Below, in pieces: positions 26,721 through 35,070 of a stretch of DNA of 64,000 nt. The notes beneath the pieces are model-generated. The model did no database searches and was not told the DNA's origin. It saw only the letters and a program-made list of their open reading frames with translations. This DNA is from an uncultured Dermabacter sp. (GTDB lineage Bacteria > Actinomycetota > Actinomycetes > Actinomycetales > Dermabacteraceae): contig CAMXWV010000011.1 of NCBI GenBank assembly GCA_947252755.1, forward strand, positions 1 through 64,000. Direction: 5' to 3'. Numbering within the stretch: position 1 is the stretch's first letter; each line of letters starts with the position of its first letter. The position numbers and the translations under genes were made by a program.

Positions 26721-27079
26721 CACGGCCTCCGCTCATTGGCCGCGGAAACGGTGCAGGAGACACGCCAGGCCAAGATGCGACTGCGGCAAGCGACCGTCGA
26801 TATCGTGGTGCGAGGTCGATGCTCGCGCGGGATCTGCGACCGTGGTGTTCTGTCCTCGTTGGCATTCGTCCGGCCTCCTCTCCGAGGGGCCGGCGAGGTG
26901 TGCGGCCCCTTACCTTCAAGGTGCGTCGGGCCGGTCGGACAGTGCAGGAAGTTGTTCCTCGTGCTGGTCGATCGCGACTGCCAGGCCAGACCTGACGACG
27001 GGGACAGTCCGGTATAGACCATCGAATCGGTCGTCACGAGGTGCCTGTGGGAAGGGGGCTTATATCACCCTCAGAGACG
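26721..27079. other. 359-base gap at the junction between conjugation module and cargo
   Basis: No convincing gene or hairpin seen. It lies between the start of the leftward Prim-Pol operon and the 3' end of the leftward AraC gene, so it should hold the Prim-Pol promoter. Base composition drops slightly compared with the flanking conjugation genes. This may be the left junction of the inserted cargo; no direct repeat or transposase is visible. Confidence 0.4.
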
Positions 27080-28009
27080 CTATGATCGGCCTCGCGGTCG
27101 AATGTCGTCGAGGAACTTCCGGTACCGGGTCGGATTGACGCCGATCAAGCGGTGGAACACGCGAGCAGCGTGACTTCGATCGTTCCACCCGACTCTCCCG
27201 GCGATCTCCTGAACCGGCAAGTTGGTCCTACGGAGGAGTCGTGCCATCTCGCGCGCCCTGACCATCGATTGATATCCCAGGGGTGTTTGACCATAGGCCT
27301 GGACGAAGATGCGATGGGCCTGCGAAGGCGATAGATGCACCTCCGCTGCCAACTGCGTTATTGTCCACCGGCGGGTCATGTCAGTTTCAAGAACACGTCG
27401 CATATGCACCGCTTCGATTCGCACTGGTCGGAAGTATCGTGAAGACGGACTCAAGTTCGGCGAGTAGCAGGGTCGAGTTCCTTGTGCATCGAAGAATGGA
27501 GCAAGTGCATCGAGGATGGATGCGAAGCACGCCTGCACACGGAAGAAGTGTTCGGGTGTGGCGCCGTCAAGGCTTAACTCCACAAGTTGGTCGAGCCACG
27601 GGAGCATGAGGTCCAGTCGCGACGAACCGATGTGCACGATGTGCGCGGAGTCAGGGAAACGGCAGGAAATGAACTCCCAAGCGTGATGCCGGTCCACAAG
27701 AGCGTCAGCATGCTGCCAGAACGTCTGATCGACCAGATAGTCTAGCTCGGCATAGATGGTCGTCGTAGTGAGCGAACCTTCAGGATGGCTCCCGCACAGC
27801 GTGTTTGGCGCCAGAACGACGACATCCCCGGCCCGAACCGGACGCTCGCCAACATCGCCGAAGAGGACGGCGGTGCCGGCGCGAATGAAGATGAATCGCA
27901 CGTAGTCAAAGGCGCGCGCCTCCGTCGGACGCAGGGTCGTCTCCGTCCGGGCCACGACCGCAGAGAATCGACCCACTCGCCACCTCCTGCCGCGCTTACC
28001 AGCAGTCAT
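27080..28009 (-). CDS. AraC-family transcription regulator
   Basis: A 309-residue regulator. The N-terminal ~190 residues look like the cupin-like sensor of AraC/XylS proteins (AVLFGDVGERPVRAGDVVVL with following NTLCGSHPEG). The C-terminal ~100 residues carry two helix-turn-helix units (WTITQLAAEVHLSPSQAHRI and LPVQEIAGRVGWNDRSHAAR) and the closing FHRLIGVNPTRYRKF. The ATG at 28009 is chosen because it begins the recognisable protein; upstream in-frame sequence is unusual and basic. It is downstream of and co-directional with the phosphopantetheinyl transferase gene, at one side of the AvrD-type cluster, so it is probably a cluster regulator. Effector unknown. Confidence 0.85.
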   Translation of the reverse strand: MTAGKRGRRWRVGRFSAVVARTETTLRPTEARAFDYVRFIFIRAGTAVLFGDVGERPVRAGDVVVLAPNTLCGSHPEGSLTTTTIYAELDYLVDQTFWQHADALVDRHHAWEFISCRFPDSAHIVHIGSSRLDLMLPWLDQLVELSLDGATPEHFFRVQACFASILDALAPFFDAQGTRPCYSPNLSPSSRYFRPVRIEAVHMRRVLETDMTRRWTITQLAAEVHLSPSQAHRIFVQAYGQTPLGYQSMVRAREMARLLRRTNLPVQEIAGRVGWNDRSHAARVFHRLIGVNPTRYRKFLDDIRPRGRS

Positions 28010-28065
28010 TCCGTGATGGGCGGGAGCGAACGAATCCGACCGAGGGACTTGGCATCCGTGAGAAA

Positions 28066-28920
28066 TCAGAGCCCCCCGCAGTACCACGGCGATAAGGCAG
28101 CCCGTGAACGTATACCTTCCACTTCGTCGTTGGTATCGGTCTGTTGCCACACGGCGGTTATCACATGCGTACCGGCCACGGTCCACAGACCCTCCGTCCC
28201 AGAAGTAAGCCCATCTCTCGACGCAGACCTCGCGCCTGCCGGCCAGGCGTGCAGCGAACCGTCCGCGTTGACCCGTATCGAGATGTCACGGAACGAAATA
28301 CGGTGCCCGGTAGTCTGATAGCAGCACTTGTAGACGCTCTCCTTGGCGCTGAACAGGAGCAGACCCCAGGGGATCGACGACTCGTCTCGATCCAGCTGTG
28401 TGAGCATGATGCGCTCGTCAGCGGTCGCGATGCGTTCGACCAGAGTCTCAGGCACAGCAGAGATGGTCTCGATGTCGATTCCCGCCCCCGCAAAACGTGC
28501 AGCCTCGGCCACGAGAGCCACCGCCACATCGGCGCAGTGAGAGAGACTGCCGACATAGTCCTGCGGCCACTCGGGCGCACGATGTCGACCTACGGGCAAC
28601 GACACCTGCGGGCCGCCGAGCCTTGCCAGGGCCCTCCTTGCACACGCACGCGCGGTCGAGAACTCCGCTTGCCGTGACCGGGGCGAGTGACGGACTTCAG
28701 CCGCTTCGTCGGGGAACAGACCCGCCCCCTGATCTGCGATGTTCGCCCCCTCGGCCACCAGGCCCACCGGGCACTGTCGATCGATCTGCTGGCCGATCGC
28801 CGCGCCAGAGAACGGCATCGCCTGGTTCGCTGACAAACCCGTAACCGCAGCGGAACTTGCCGGAACCTCGAGCTCGGAGGTCCGATGCGACCTGTTGGTG
28901 CTGGTGAGGCGCTCGTCCAT
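28066..28920 (-). CDS. 4'-phosphopantetheinyl transferase (EntD/Sfp type)
   Basis: Activates acyl or peptidyl carrier proteins by adding the phosphopantetheine arm from CoA to a serine. The 284-residue protein shows GIDIE near residue 147, with the magnesium-binding Asp and Glu, and FSAKESVYKC near residue 190, with the catalytic Lys-Glu pair. HRAPEWPQDYVGSLSHC upstream is typical of Sfp/EntD enzymes. The ATG at 28920 lies eight bases after GGAG. It is divergent from the seven-gene operon that includes an acyl carrier protein, the likely partner. The ~60 N-terminal residues before the conserved region are unusual and low complexity. A second enzyme of this type lies at 58583-59281. Confidence 0.92.
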   Translation of the reverse strand: MDERLTSTNRSHRTSELEVPASSAAVTGLSANQAMPFSGAAIGQQIDRQCPVGLVAEGANIADQGAGLFPDEAAEVRHSPRSRQAEFSTARACARRALARLGGPQVSLPVGRHRAPEWPQDYVGSLSHCADVAVALVAEAARFAGAGIDIETISAVPETLVERIATADERIMLTQLDRDESSIPWGLLLFSAKESVYKCCYQTTGHRISFRDISIRVNADGSLHAWPAGARSASRDGLTSGTEGLWTVAGTHVITAVWQQTDTNDEVEGIRSRAALSPWYCGGL

Positions 28921-28998
28921 CACTTCCACTCCATCCTCGGGCCCCGCCGTGGCACCCGGGCCCGCAAGTAACGATTACGTAGCACAGCGACATCTAAG

Positions 28999-29004
28999 TT
29001 GACA
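28999..29004 (+). promoter_or_regulatory. -35-like TTGACA before the AvrD-type operon
   Basis: A perfect TTGACA hexamer lies about 95 bases before the acyl-AMP ligase start. The expected -10 position (about 29022-29027) does not match TANNNT well but overlaps the first half-site of the CGTTGG repeats, so the promoter may be weak or regulator-dependent. Confidence 0.4.
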
Positions 29005-29024
29005 GCTCCAATCTACAACGAGAC

Positions 29025-29048
29025 CGTTGGAACCAACGTAACCGTTGG
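29025..29048. promoter_or_regulatory. Candidate TetR operator upstream of the AvrD-type operon
   Basis: Contains CGTTGG-AA-CCAACG (29025-29038) overlapping CCAACG-TAAC-CGTTGG (29033-29048). The second has exactly the arms and 4-base spacing of the inverted repeat in front of the MFS gene (35071-35090). It is placed between the -35-like element and the ribosome site of the first biosynthetic gene, where binding would block transcription. The likely binder is the TetR protein encoded at 34404-35024. Confidence 0.65.
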
Positions 29049-29096
29049 ACATGCGCCGAAGTCCTTGCGGGACTCGGCAGGAAGGGAGGACGAAGA

Positions 29097-30440
29097 ATGA
29101 GCTCGAAGTTGCAGACAGCACTTGCGACCCTCGGCGAGGAGCCGGCGATCGTCAGTGGTGCGCGGGTGACGACCTACGGGAGCCTGAATCGTGAGCGCCG
29201 GATCTGGACCGAGCGCCTGTCGGAGGCGGGCGTGCGGTCCGGCGACGTAGTGGCCCTGGAGGCTGACTACAGCGTTGCCAGCGTGGCAGCGCTCATCGCC
29301 TTGCTCGAGATCAAGGCGATCACGGTGCCGATCAGCTCTCTGCCGGAGGAGAAGCGAGAGGAGATCCTCGCGGTCAGTGCAGCACGGTTCCTCATCACGC
29401 TCACGAACTCCCGTCCCGTGGTCAGTCCACTCGAGGTTGCCGACGGGCAACCGTCCGATCTGTACCGCACCCTCCGTGATCGCGGTGCCGCCGGACTCGT
29501 CCTGTTCAGCTCGGGCACGACGGGTAACAGCAAGGGTTCCGTTCTCGACTTCGACAAGCTCGTCAGTGCGTACGAACACTCGAACAGCAAGCCTCACCGC
29601 ACGATCACCTTCCTGGGCTTCGACCACATCGGCGGCGTCAACACGCTGTTCCACGCGTTGGCCCACGGCAGCACCATCGTTACGGTGCGCGACCGGACCC
29701 CGGACGAGGTGCTCAGCGTCGTGCAGGACGCGCGTGTCGAGGTCCTGCCGACGACGCCGACGTTCCTCACGATGTGCCTCATCGGACGCAAGCTCGGGCA
29801 GTACGACCTGTCGAGCCTCAAGGTGATCACCTATGGCACCGAGCCGATGCCGGAACACACGCTGCGCAAGCTCCACGAGGCGCTCCCAGGAGTGCGCCTC
29901 AAGCAGACATACGGTCTCTCGGAACTCGGCATCATGTCGACCAAGTCGAAGTCGAACGACTCGCTGTGGGTCAAGCTCGGCGGCGCCGGCTTCGAGCACA
30001 AGATCGTTGACGGCACGCTGTGGGTCAAGTCCGACCGGGCGATGCTGGGCTACCTCAACGCTCCGTACTTCTTTGACGAGGACGGCTTCTTCAACACGCA
30101 GGACCAGGTTGAGGTCGACGGCGACTACGTGAAGATCCTCGGCCGGAAGTCCGAGATCATCAACGTCGGAGGACTCAAGGTCTACCCGAGCGAGGTCGAG
30201 TCCGCACTACTGGAAGTCGAGGGAGTCGCGGACGTGCTCGTGTCCGGACACCCCAACGCCGTGACCGGTGAGATCGTTCGCGCCCGCATCAAGCCAGCCC
30301 CGGGCACTGACTCCCGGCGGCTCAAGCACGATGTCCGACGACACTGCGCTGCAAAGCTCGAGGACTACAAGGTGCCGGCCATCGTCGACTTCTCCACCGA
30401 CGATCTGCACTCCAAGCGATTCAAGAAGGCACGCGCATGA
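29097..30440 (+). CDS. Acyl-AMP ligase / acyl-activating enzyme
   Basis: Activates a carboxylic acid as acyl-adenylate, probably for loading on the carrier protein encoded two genes downstream. At 447 residues it is short for the ANL superfamily. Motifs: GLVLFSSGTTGNSKGSVL near residue 135 (P-loop-like A3), YGLSELGIMSTK near 278, GDYVKILGRKSEIINVGG near 343 (A7/A8 hinge) and YPSEVESALLEVEGVADVLV. The usual C-terminal catalytic lysine region is represented by DDLHSKRFKKARA. The ribosome site is GAAGGGAGGACGAAG. It overlaps the SDR gene by ATGA and starts a tightly coupled operon. Substrate cannot be read from the sequence; a fatty or beta-keto acid is plausible. Confidence 0.87.
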   Translation: MSSKLQTALATLGEEPAIVSGARVTTYGSLNRERRIWTERLSEAGVRSGDVVALEADYSVASVAALIALLEIKAITVPISSLPEEKREEILAVSAARFLITLTNSRPVVSPLEVADGQPSDLYRTLRDRGAAGLVLFSSGTTGNSKGSVLDFDKLVSAYEHSNSKPHRTITFLGFDHIGGVNTLFHALAHGSTIVTVRDRTPDEVLSVVQDARVEVLPTTPTFLTMCLIGRKLGQYDLSSLKVITYGTEPMPEHTLRKLHEALPGVRLKQTYGLSELGIMSTKSKSNDSLWVKLGGAGFEHKIVDGTLWVKSDRAMLGYLNAPYFFDEDGFFNTQDQVEVDGDYVKILGRKSEIINVGGLKVYPSEVESALLEVEGVADVLVSGHPNAVTGEIVRARIKPAPGTDSRRLKHDVRRHCAAKLEDYKVPAIVDFSTDDLHSKRFKKARA

Positions 30441-31183
30441 GCGCGACCTCAGCGGCCCAGATCCACCGCCACGCCGTCGTCACCGGTGCCTCCGGCATGC
30501 TCGGAGCTGCCTTGGCGCAGCGGCTGCTCGACAGCGACTGGCACGTCGACCTCTGGAGCCGGAACATGTCAGAGCGCACCGACCAGCTCCTCGCCGAGTA
30601 CCCCGAGCGGGCGCGTTGGCATGCGGTAGACCTCACCGACCCAGGCACGATCAAGCAGGCGCTGCGAGCACGCCCGCCGGGTACCCGCCTCGAGCTTCTC
30701 GTGAACAACGCCGGACTGCTCCATCAGAACCTGTTCGTCACCGAGCCCGACGAGATCACGGCCACGACAGTGGACGTCAATCTCCTCGGTCTGCTGCATG
30801 CAACCAAGGCGTGCGCACGTCTCATGCTCGGCAATGGCGGAGGCAACATCATCAACATCTCCTCGATCAACGCGATCCGCGGCAACCGCGGGGTCGCGAC
30901 CTACTCAGCCGCGAAGGCGGGCATCGAGGGACTGACCGCGAGCCTCGCACGCGAACTCGGGCCGGAGCAGATCCGCGTGAATACCCTCATGCCGGGCTAC
31001 TTCGCCAGTGATCTCTCGGCGAATGTCACCGACCGCAACCTCGACCGCATCACGCGACGCACGCCCTTGGGACGTCTCGGAACCGTCGACGACGTCCTGC
31101 CCGCCTTCGACTTCCTCACCAACCCATCGACCACGTTCGTAACCGCACAAACCATCGTTATCGACGGAGGACTGACATGCTGA
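30437..31183 (+). CDS. Short-chain dehydrogenase/reductase, FabG-like
   Basis: A 248-residue NAD(P)H-dependent oxidoreductase. The cofactor motif TGASGMLGAAL is near residue 17, NNAG near 90, the catalytic serine in NISSINAIRG near 137 and YSAAKAG (Tyr and Lys) near 155, followed by PGYFASDLSANV. The C-terminal TFVTAQTIVIDGG is typical of FabG-like reductases. It is coupled to the ligase gene by ATGA overlap and to the carrier protein gene by a seven-base overlap. It probably reduces or oxidises an acyl-carrier-bound intermediate of the AvrD pathway; direction and substrate are unknown. Confidence 0.92.
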   Translation: MSATSAAQIHRHAVVTGASGMLGAALAQRLLDSDWHVDLWSRNMSERTDQLLAEYPERARWHAVDLTDPGTIKQALRARPPGTRLELLVNNAGLLHQNLFVTEPDEITATTVDVNLLGLLHATKACARLMLGNGGGNIINISSINAIRGNRGVATYSAAKAGIEGLTASLARELGPEQIRVNTLMPGYFASDLSANVTDRNLDRITRRTPLGRLGTVDDVLPAFDFLTNPSTTFVTAQTIVIDGGLTC

Positions 31184-31446
31184 CCGTTTCCCGCGTCACC
31201 ACCGACATCATGACCACCATCACCGACATCCTCGGCGACGGGCTCGACGACGACATCGAGATCACCGAGGACTCAGCACTGACTGATATCGGCCTGAACT
31301 CGCTCATGCTCGCTCGCCTCATCGTGAACCTCGAGCAGGATTTCGGGCGCGATCCGTTCTCCGATGGCTCCCACGCCATCGTCGACATCCACACGGTCGG
31401 CGATCTGATCGCCGCCTACGCGGAGGTGAAGCCCCATGACGCCTGA
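31177..31446 (+). CDS. Acyl carrier protein
   Basis: An 89-residue acidic protein with the phosphopantetheine site in LTDIGLNSLMLARLIVNLE, where Ser in G-L-N-S-L would be modified. The helix pattern before and after fits a stand-alone ACP (ITDILGDGLDDDIEITEDSA; VDIHTVGDLIAAYAE). It overlaps the stop of the SDR gene by seven bases and the AvrD gene start by eleven, so it is made with them. The local phosphopantetheinyl transferase (28066-28920) is the probable activator. It likely carries the acyl group given by the ligase and offers it to the AvrD-family enzyme. Confidence 0.93.
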   Translation: MLTVSRVTTDIMTTITDILGDGLDDDIEITEDSALTDIGLNSLMLARLIVNLEQDFGRDPFSDGSHAIVDIHTVGDLIAAYAEVKPHDA

Positions 31447-32470
31447 GCTCCGAGCAGCAACCTCAACCCACCCCGGAGATGTCATCGAACTCGCCTCGAT
31501 CGACGACTACCTCGGACCCGCCCGACAGCGGTTCTTCGGCAGCGGATACCGCCGATCAACCTACCGGATCCACCCCCTGGGCACCGACACCGATGCCGAT
31601 CTCGCCGCAGCCGTCGACGTCGCTTACCCGACGGACTGGTCCCGCAAGAAGGCCGACTCCGATCTGCGCCCTCACCTGTCGACCGTGGACGTGATGATCC
31701 TGGGGGTCCGCAGCGCTGAGGCTCTGCTGACCGATCTGGTCGGCCTCACTCCCGACGAGGTCCAAACGGCCATGATCCGGAAGCTGACCGTGCGGGCAGG
31801 CACTCGCCCCGAAGAATCTCTCAACGGGCTGCCACTGCGCGCGACCCTGAAGAAGACCACGCCGGCGCTCGACGGCGAAGACGGTGAGGTCGATTCCACG
31901 ATCATCGTGCAGGTGGGTGTCATGCAAACCCGAGTCGTCCTCCGACATCCTGCGCCTTCTGCGCCTGCCGCCGGCGTCATCGACTATGCGCTCCTCGATG
32001 AGGATCCGACTCGGCACTGGGGATCCGGCTACCGGGAAGACGAGCAGAGTATCCGCACCGTAACTGCCGACACAGAGTCGCTCGTCGCTCACGCGAGCAT
32101 CGGACTCCATCACAGCGGCGCCTGTGGCACCCGAGCTTCCCATGCACCGGGACCAGCGACCTTCATCGACGCATTCGTGTCCTTGCTGCAGCTCGGGCAG
32201 GTGCTGATGTACGAACTCGACCAGATCGACCGCGCCCACTCCGACACGCTCTGGATGCAACAGCTCATCCTTCGCCCGAGCACCGCCTCCACGAGCCGCG
32301 AGACGACTGCGGCAGAGACTGGCGCGGAGCTGCGCATCGCCGACCATCAACTCCTCGATCTGCCAACGGGAACGTGGCGCAACCTCGACTTCCGCGGCGA
32401 GTCCGGCGGAATCACAATGTCTGCCACCTTCGCCCACCGCATCCGACACCTGGAAGGAAACACGCGATGA
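31436..32470 (+). CDS. AvrD-family protein (syringolide-type biosynthesis)
   Basis: A 344-residue protein I assign to the AvrD family. AvrD of Pseudomonas syringae directs synthesis of syringolides, acyl-sugar lactone elicitors, and related actinobacterial proteins are uncharacterised. Recognition rests on the N-terminal order SIDDYLGPARQRFFGSGYRR, YPTDWSRKK, LRPHLSTVDVMILGVRSAE and LTVRAGTRPEESLNGLPL, which fits my knowledge of the family. The fold is thought to be double hotdog, as in AfsA. No signal peptide or membrane helix. It sits fourth in an overlapping operon behind ligase, SDR and ACP. I infer that it condenses or cyclises an acyl-ACP with a small hydroxylated partner; the product is unknown. 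Confidence 0.8.
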   Translation: MTPELRAATSTHPGDVIELASIDDYLGPARQRFFGSGYRRSTYRIHPLGTDTDADLAAAVDVAYPTDWSRKKADSDLRPHLSTVDVMILGVRSAEALLTDLVGLTPDEVQTAMIRKLTVRAGTRPEESLNGLPLRATLKKTTPALDGEDGEVDSTIIVQVGVMQTRVVLRHPAPSAPAAGVIDYALLDEDPTRHWGSGYREDEQSIRTVTADTESLVAHASIGLHHSGACGTRASHAPGPATFIDAFVSLLQLGQVLMYELDQIDRAHSDTLWMQQLILRPSTASTSRETTAAETGAELRIADHQLLDLPTGTWRNLDFRGESGGITMSATFAHRIRHLEGNTR

Positions 32471-33177
32471 GGATTTCTATCTCCGGCACGTACTCGACCG
32501 GAAAAACCTCCACAACCATGTGCCTGTCCCACTACACCGGCATTCCCCGGACACTGGCAAAGGCCATCCGCGAGATCATGCCCGACGCCGTACCCGGCAA
32601 ACGGCTGTCCGAGGTCACCCCCGCCGAGTTCCTACAGCTCATGATGCGCCGTCACTGCGGCCGCGCAGTGGCCGAGGCAACCCTCGGCGACCCCTACCTC
32701 TCCGACGGCTCCTCGCTCCAGGAATGGGCCTATGGACTCGCACGCACGCGGTTCGGAATGAACCCCACCGACCCCGACCGCCCCAACCAGGTCGACTGGC
32801 CCGACATGGGCTTCTTCCATGAAGTCGTCGACCAGTACGAGCACGCCTTCAAGCAGCATGTCAAGGCCAGCTACGACGTCATGATCCACCTCGAGAACGA
32901 GCGCCCGATTTCCGATGACGGCCACCGACCGATGAATGAGGATTTCCGCAGCTACTGCGACGAGATCCTCTGGGATGCCGCCTCCGATCTCGACATCCCG
33001 CTCCACCGCGTCAGCGGTACCCTCGAATCGCGCGTGCAGACGATCGTGTCCCTGCTCGACCTGCCGACGGTCATCGACCTCGACGAAGCGATCGCGCGGA
33101 TGCAGCAGGAATATGCCGCGATCGACCAGCGTCTCGAGACCGAGCGGCAACAGGCCGCCCAGCGCGTGGCCGGGTGA
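32467..33177 (+). CDS. P-loop NTPase/kinase-like protein (AAA_28/NadR-like)
   Basis: A 236-residue soluble protein with Walker A in MRISISGTYSTGKTSTTMC at its very N-terminus and a possible Asp-rich segment (EVVDQYEHAFKQHVKASYDVMIHLENE) near residue 125. The layout recalls NadR/AAA_28-type nucleotide kinases and ATPases that phosphorylate small metabolites. The C-terminal ~40 residues (DEAIARMQQEYAAIDQRLETE) are probably a coiled coil. ATG overlaps the AvrD stop as ATGA, and the next gene overlaps its stop. In this operon it may phosphorylate a precursor or a small-molecule partner, or guide the carrier system; this is inference. Confidence 0.72.
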   Translation: MRISISGTYSTGKTSTTMCLSHYTGIPRTLAKAIREIMPDAVPGKRLSEVTPAEFLQLMMRRHCGRAVAEATLGDPYLSDGSSLQEWAYGLARTRFGMNPTDPDRPNQVDWPDMGFFHEVVDQYEHAFKQHVKASYDVMIHLENERPISDDGHRPMNEDFRSYCDEILWDAASDLDIPLHRVSGTLESRVQTIVSLLDLPTVIDLDEAIARMQQEYAAIDQRLETERQQAAQRVAG

Positions 33178-33899
33178 GCTGCATGCAACTATTCGCCCTG
33201 GCCTATGCAGGAGGCACCGCATCCACTGCCTACGCCAAGCTCCAGGTCGATCTACCACCGTTGGCCGAGGTCGTGCCCCTCGACCTGCCCGGCAGGGGAC
33301 GCAACACCGCACGCCGACCTGGCTCGGTCGATGACCTCATCGACCATCTCTGGGAGATGATCGCTGATCGTGCCCAGCCGGACTGGGGACTCCTGGGGCA
33401 TAGCTACGGGGCTGGCCTCGCCTTCGCACTCGCCAAGCGGGCGGAGGAGAAGGGGCAGCCGCCCCAGGTGTGCTTCCTCTCCGGCCGCCGTGCCCCGTCC
33501 GGTCGCGCTCACCCGTCGCGACGGAGCATGACCGACGAGGAACTTCTGAAGCAGGTCGCTGAATGGGGAGCTCTTCCGCGGGAGTTCCAGACGCATCCAG
33601 CCCTGCGGGAGATGGCCGTTGCCCGATTGCGCGAAGACGTCGCATTCAGCGACGAACTCCACGCAAGGAACCCCGAGCCACTCGACCAGACCGTGCTCCA
33701 CACGCTCGCCGGCAACGACGATCCTGTAGCTCCACCCAAGGCCGTCCACTCCTGGAAGCGCCTCACCCATGCGGGCTCAACGGCGCAGACCTTCGACGGC
33801 GAGCACTTCTTCCTCTTCACCAACCCCGATGTTCAAATCGCGATCGGCGACCGTCTTCGCCGTCTCGCTTCCACCCTCACCCAGAAAGGAACACCATGA
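33174..33899 (+). CDS. Type II thioesterase
   Basis: A 241-residue alpha/beta hydrolase of the type that edits or releases acyl groups from carrier proteins. It has the conserved PLDLPGRGRN, the nucleophile elbow GLLGHSYGAGLAFALAKR with Ser in G-H-S-Y-G, PQVCFLSGRRAPS, and a late GEHFFLF with the catalytic His. The start is GTG 33174, overlapping the upstream stop by four bases. It is the sixth gene of the operon. It may free mis-loaded acyl groups from the ACP or release the final product. Confidence 0.9.
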   Translation: MSCMQLFALAYAGGTASTAYAKLQVDLPPLAEVVPLDLPGRGRNTARRPGSVDDLIDHLWEMIADRAQPDWGLLGHSYGAGLAFALAKRAEEKGQPPQVCFLSGRRAPSGRAHPSRRSMTDEELLKQVAEWGALPREFQTHPALREMAVARLREDVAFSDELHARNPEPLDQTVLHTLAGNDDPVAPPKAVHSWKRLTHAGSTAQTFDGEHFFLFTNPDVQIAIGDRLRRLASTLTQKGTP

Positions 33900-34339
33900 C
33901 CGACATCGATCTGCTCACGCGTCGCAAGGAACGCGCTGCCATCCTCTTCGAGGAGATCATCACCAACAACCGACTCGAACTCGCCGACGAGGTCTTCGCC
34001 CCCGACTTCTACTGGCCCCAATTCGATCTCCGCGGACCCGATGGCGTCCGCGAATGGGTCCGTGCCTTCCGGACCGCCTTCCCGGACATGGACGACCGCG
34101 TCCAAGAGCAGACCGCGGAAGGTGACGTGGTGGTCACCCGCGTGAGATGCATCGGCACCCAGACCGGCCCCTTCCGCGGCCTGCCGCCCAGCGGCAACCG
34201 GGCCGACTTCACCGCGATCGGTATCGACCGGTTCGAGGGCGACCACATCGTCGAGCGCGCCGCCTACTTCGACCTTGCCGACCTCATGCGCCAGCTCGGC
34301 CACACAGATCTGCATGTTCCCGAGGTCGACCGCCCGTAG
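33896..34339 (+). CDS. SnoaL-like polyketide cyclase/ester cyclase-family protein
   Basis: A 147-residue alpha+beta-barrel protein of the NTF2/SnoaL-like type, recognised from FEEIITNNRLELADEVFAPD, WVRAFRTAFPDMDDRVQEQT, VRCIGTQTGPFRGLPPSGNR and the C-terminal ERAAYFDLADLMRQLG. Family members catalyse ring closures or act as small hydrolases, isomerases or binding proteins. It ends the operon and is coupled to the thioesterase gene by ATGA. A cyclisation step in the AvrD pathway is an attractive but unproven role. A strong palindrome follows 15 bases after its stop. Confidence 0.85.
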   Translation: MTDIDLLTRRKERAAILFEEIITNNRLELADEVFAPDFYWPQFDLRGPDGVREWVRAFRTAFPDMDDRVQEQTAEGDVVVTRVRCIGTQTGPFRGLPPSGNRADFTAIGIDRFEGDHIVERAAYFDLADLMRQLGHTDLHVPEVDRP

Positions 34340-34353
34340 CACGACGGGCACCA

Positions 34354-34403
34354 GCGACAGTGGAGGGCACCAGCCTGTACAGGCTGGTGCCCTCCACTGT
34401 CGC
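34354..34403. terminator. Bidirectional terminator-like perfect palindrome
   Basis: A 50-base perfect palindrome with no spacer, two 25-base halves, lying exactly between the convergent SnoaL-like gene (stop at 34339) and TetR gene (stop codon begins at 34404). It would form a very stable hairpin in RNA from either strand. A T-tract is missing on both sides, which is usual for high-GC actinobacteria. Confidence 0.8.
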
Positions 34404-35024
34404 TCACGCCGTGTCAGCGGCCGCAAGGCGACGGGCCGCTGTGACAACAGCCGCGCGTCGCCTGCAATGCTCCTCCTCGGTGGGCGGACCACACAGCATC
34501 CGGGCCACCTGAGGCACCGTGGACCACCAGCCCGCGATCGAGAGCACGAACAGAATCAGATGGGCGGCATCAATGTCGCGGGTGATCGTGCCCGCCTCCT
34601 GCCCCCCCACGACAGCAGCCGACTTGTAGCCGTAATACTCCCTCCGCTGGGCCTCGTCGGGCACTTCGTCGTCGAATGCCAGAGCCTCCCAACGCAACAG
34701 GCGGATCAGCTCGGGCCGCTCACGGTGATAGTCGTAGACCCGCCCGGCGTAGTCCCCGACGTCCTCCCTGGCGAACGAGGCCACGGGCACCGACTGAGCG
34801 ACCTGCGCCAACTCGTCACGCAACACCGCAGCGAAGAGCTCCTTCTTGCCTCCGAAGTAGTTGTACACCCGCTCCTTGTTGACACCTGCCTTCTTCGCGA
34901 TCTGCTCGATCGTCGTGCCATCCGGCCCGCGGTCGGCGAACTCCACCGTGGCCGCGTCCTTGATCTTGCGCTTGGTTCCCTCTGTGTCCCAGGCCACAGT
35001 CTGCGTCACACTCCTAAATTGCAT
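34404..35024 (-). CDS. TetR-family repressor of the AvrD-type cluster
   Basis: A 206-residue regulator. The helix-turn-helix is at residues ~12-60 (KRKIKDAATVEFADRGPDG, TIEQIAKKAGVNKERVYNYF, GGKKELFAAVL). The remaining helices form the ligand and dimer domain, which includes two Trp residues (GWWSTVPQVARML). I place the start at ATG 35024; a TTG two codons earlier and internal GTG codons are alternatives. The gene is divergent from the MFS exporter and convergent to the biosynthetic operon. The matching inverted repeats at 29025-29048 and 35071-35090 make it the best candidate for a repressor that senses the cluster product. Confidence 0.85.
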   Translation of the reverse strand: MQFRSVTQTVAWDTEGTKRKIKDAATVEFADRGPDGTTIEQIAKKAGVNKERVYNYFGGKKELFAAVLRDELAQVAQSVPVASFAREDVGDYAGRVYDYHRERPELIRLLRWEALAFDDEVPDEAQRREYYGYKSAAVVGGQEAGTITRDIDAAHLILFVLSIAGWWSTVPQVARMLCGPPTEEEHCRRRAAVVTAARRLAAADTA

Positions 35025-35027
35025 CTC

Positions 35028-35035
35028 CAACGTTG
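35028..35035. promoter_or_regulatory. CAACGTTG half-palindrome at the TetR start
   Basis: CAACGTTG lies four bases from the TetR start codon and contains the same CCAACG core as the two longer operator candidates, but without the 4-base spacer. It may be a weaker autoregulatory site. Confidence 0.35.
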
Positions 35036-35038
35036 AGG

Positions 35039-35067
35039 TTGCACCCCACGCCCGAGCATACTAGGGT
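35039..35067 (+). promoter_or_regulatory. Promoter of the MFS gene
   Basis: TTGCAC (35039-35044), a 17-base spacer and TAGGGT (35062-35067) form a good actinobacterial promoter. The inverted repeat of the next entry starts four bases after the -10 box, an ideal place for repression. Confidence 0.6.
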
Positions 35068-35070
35068 AAA

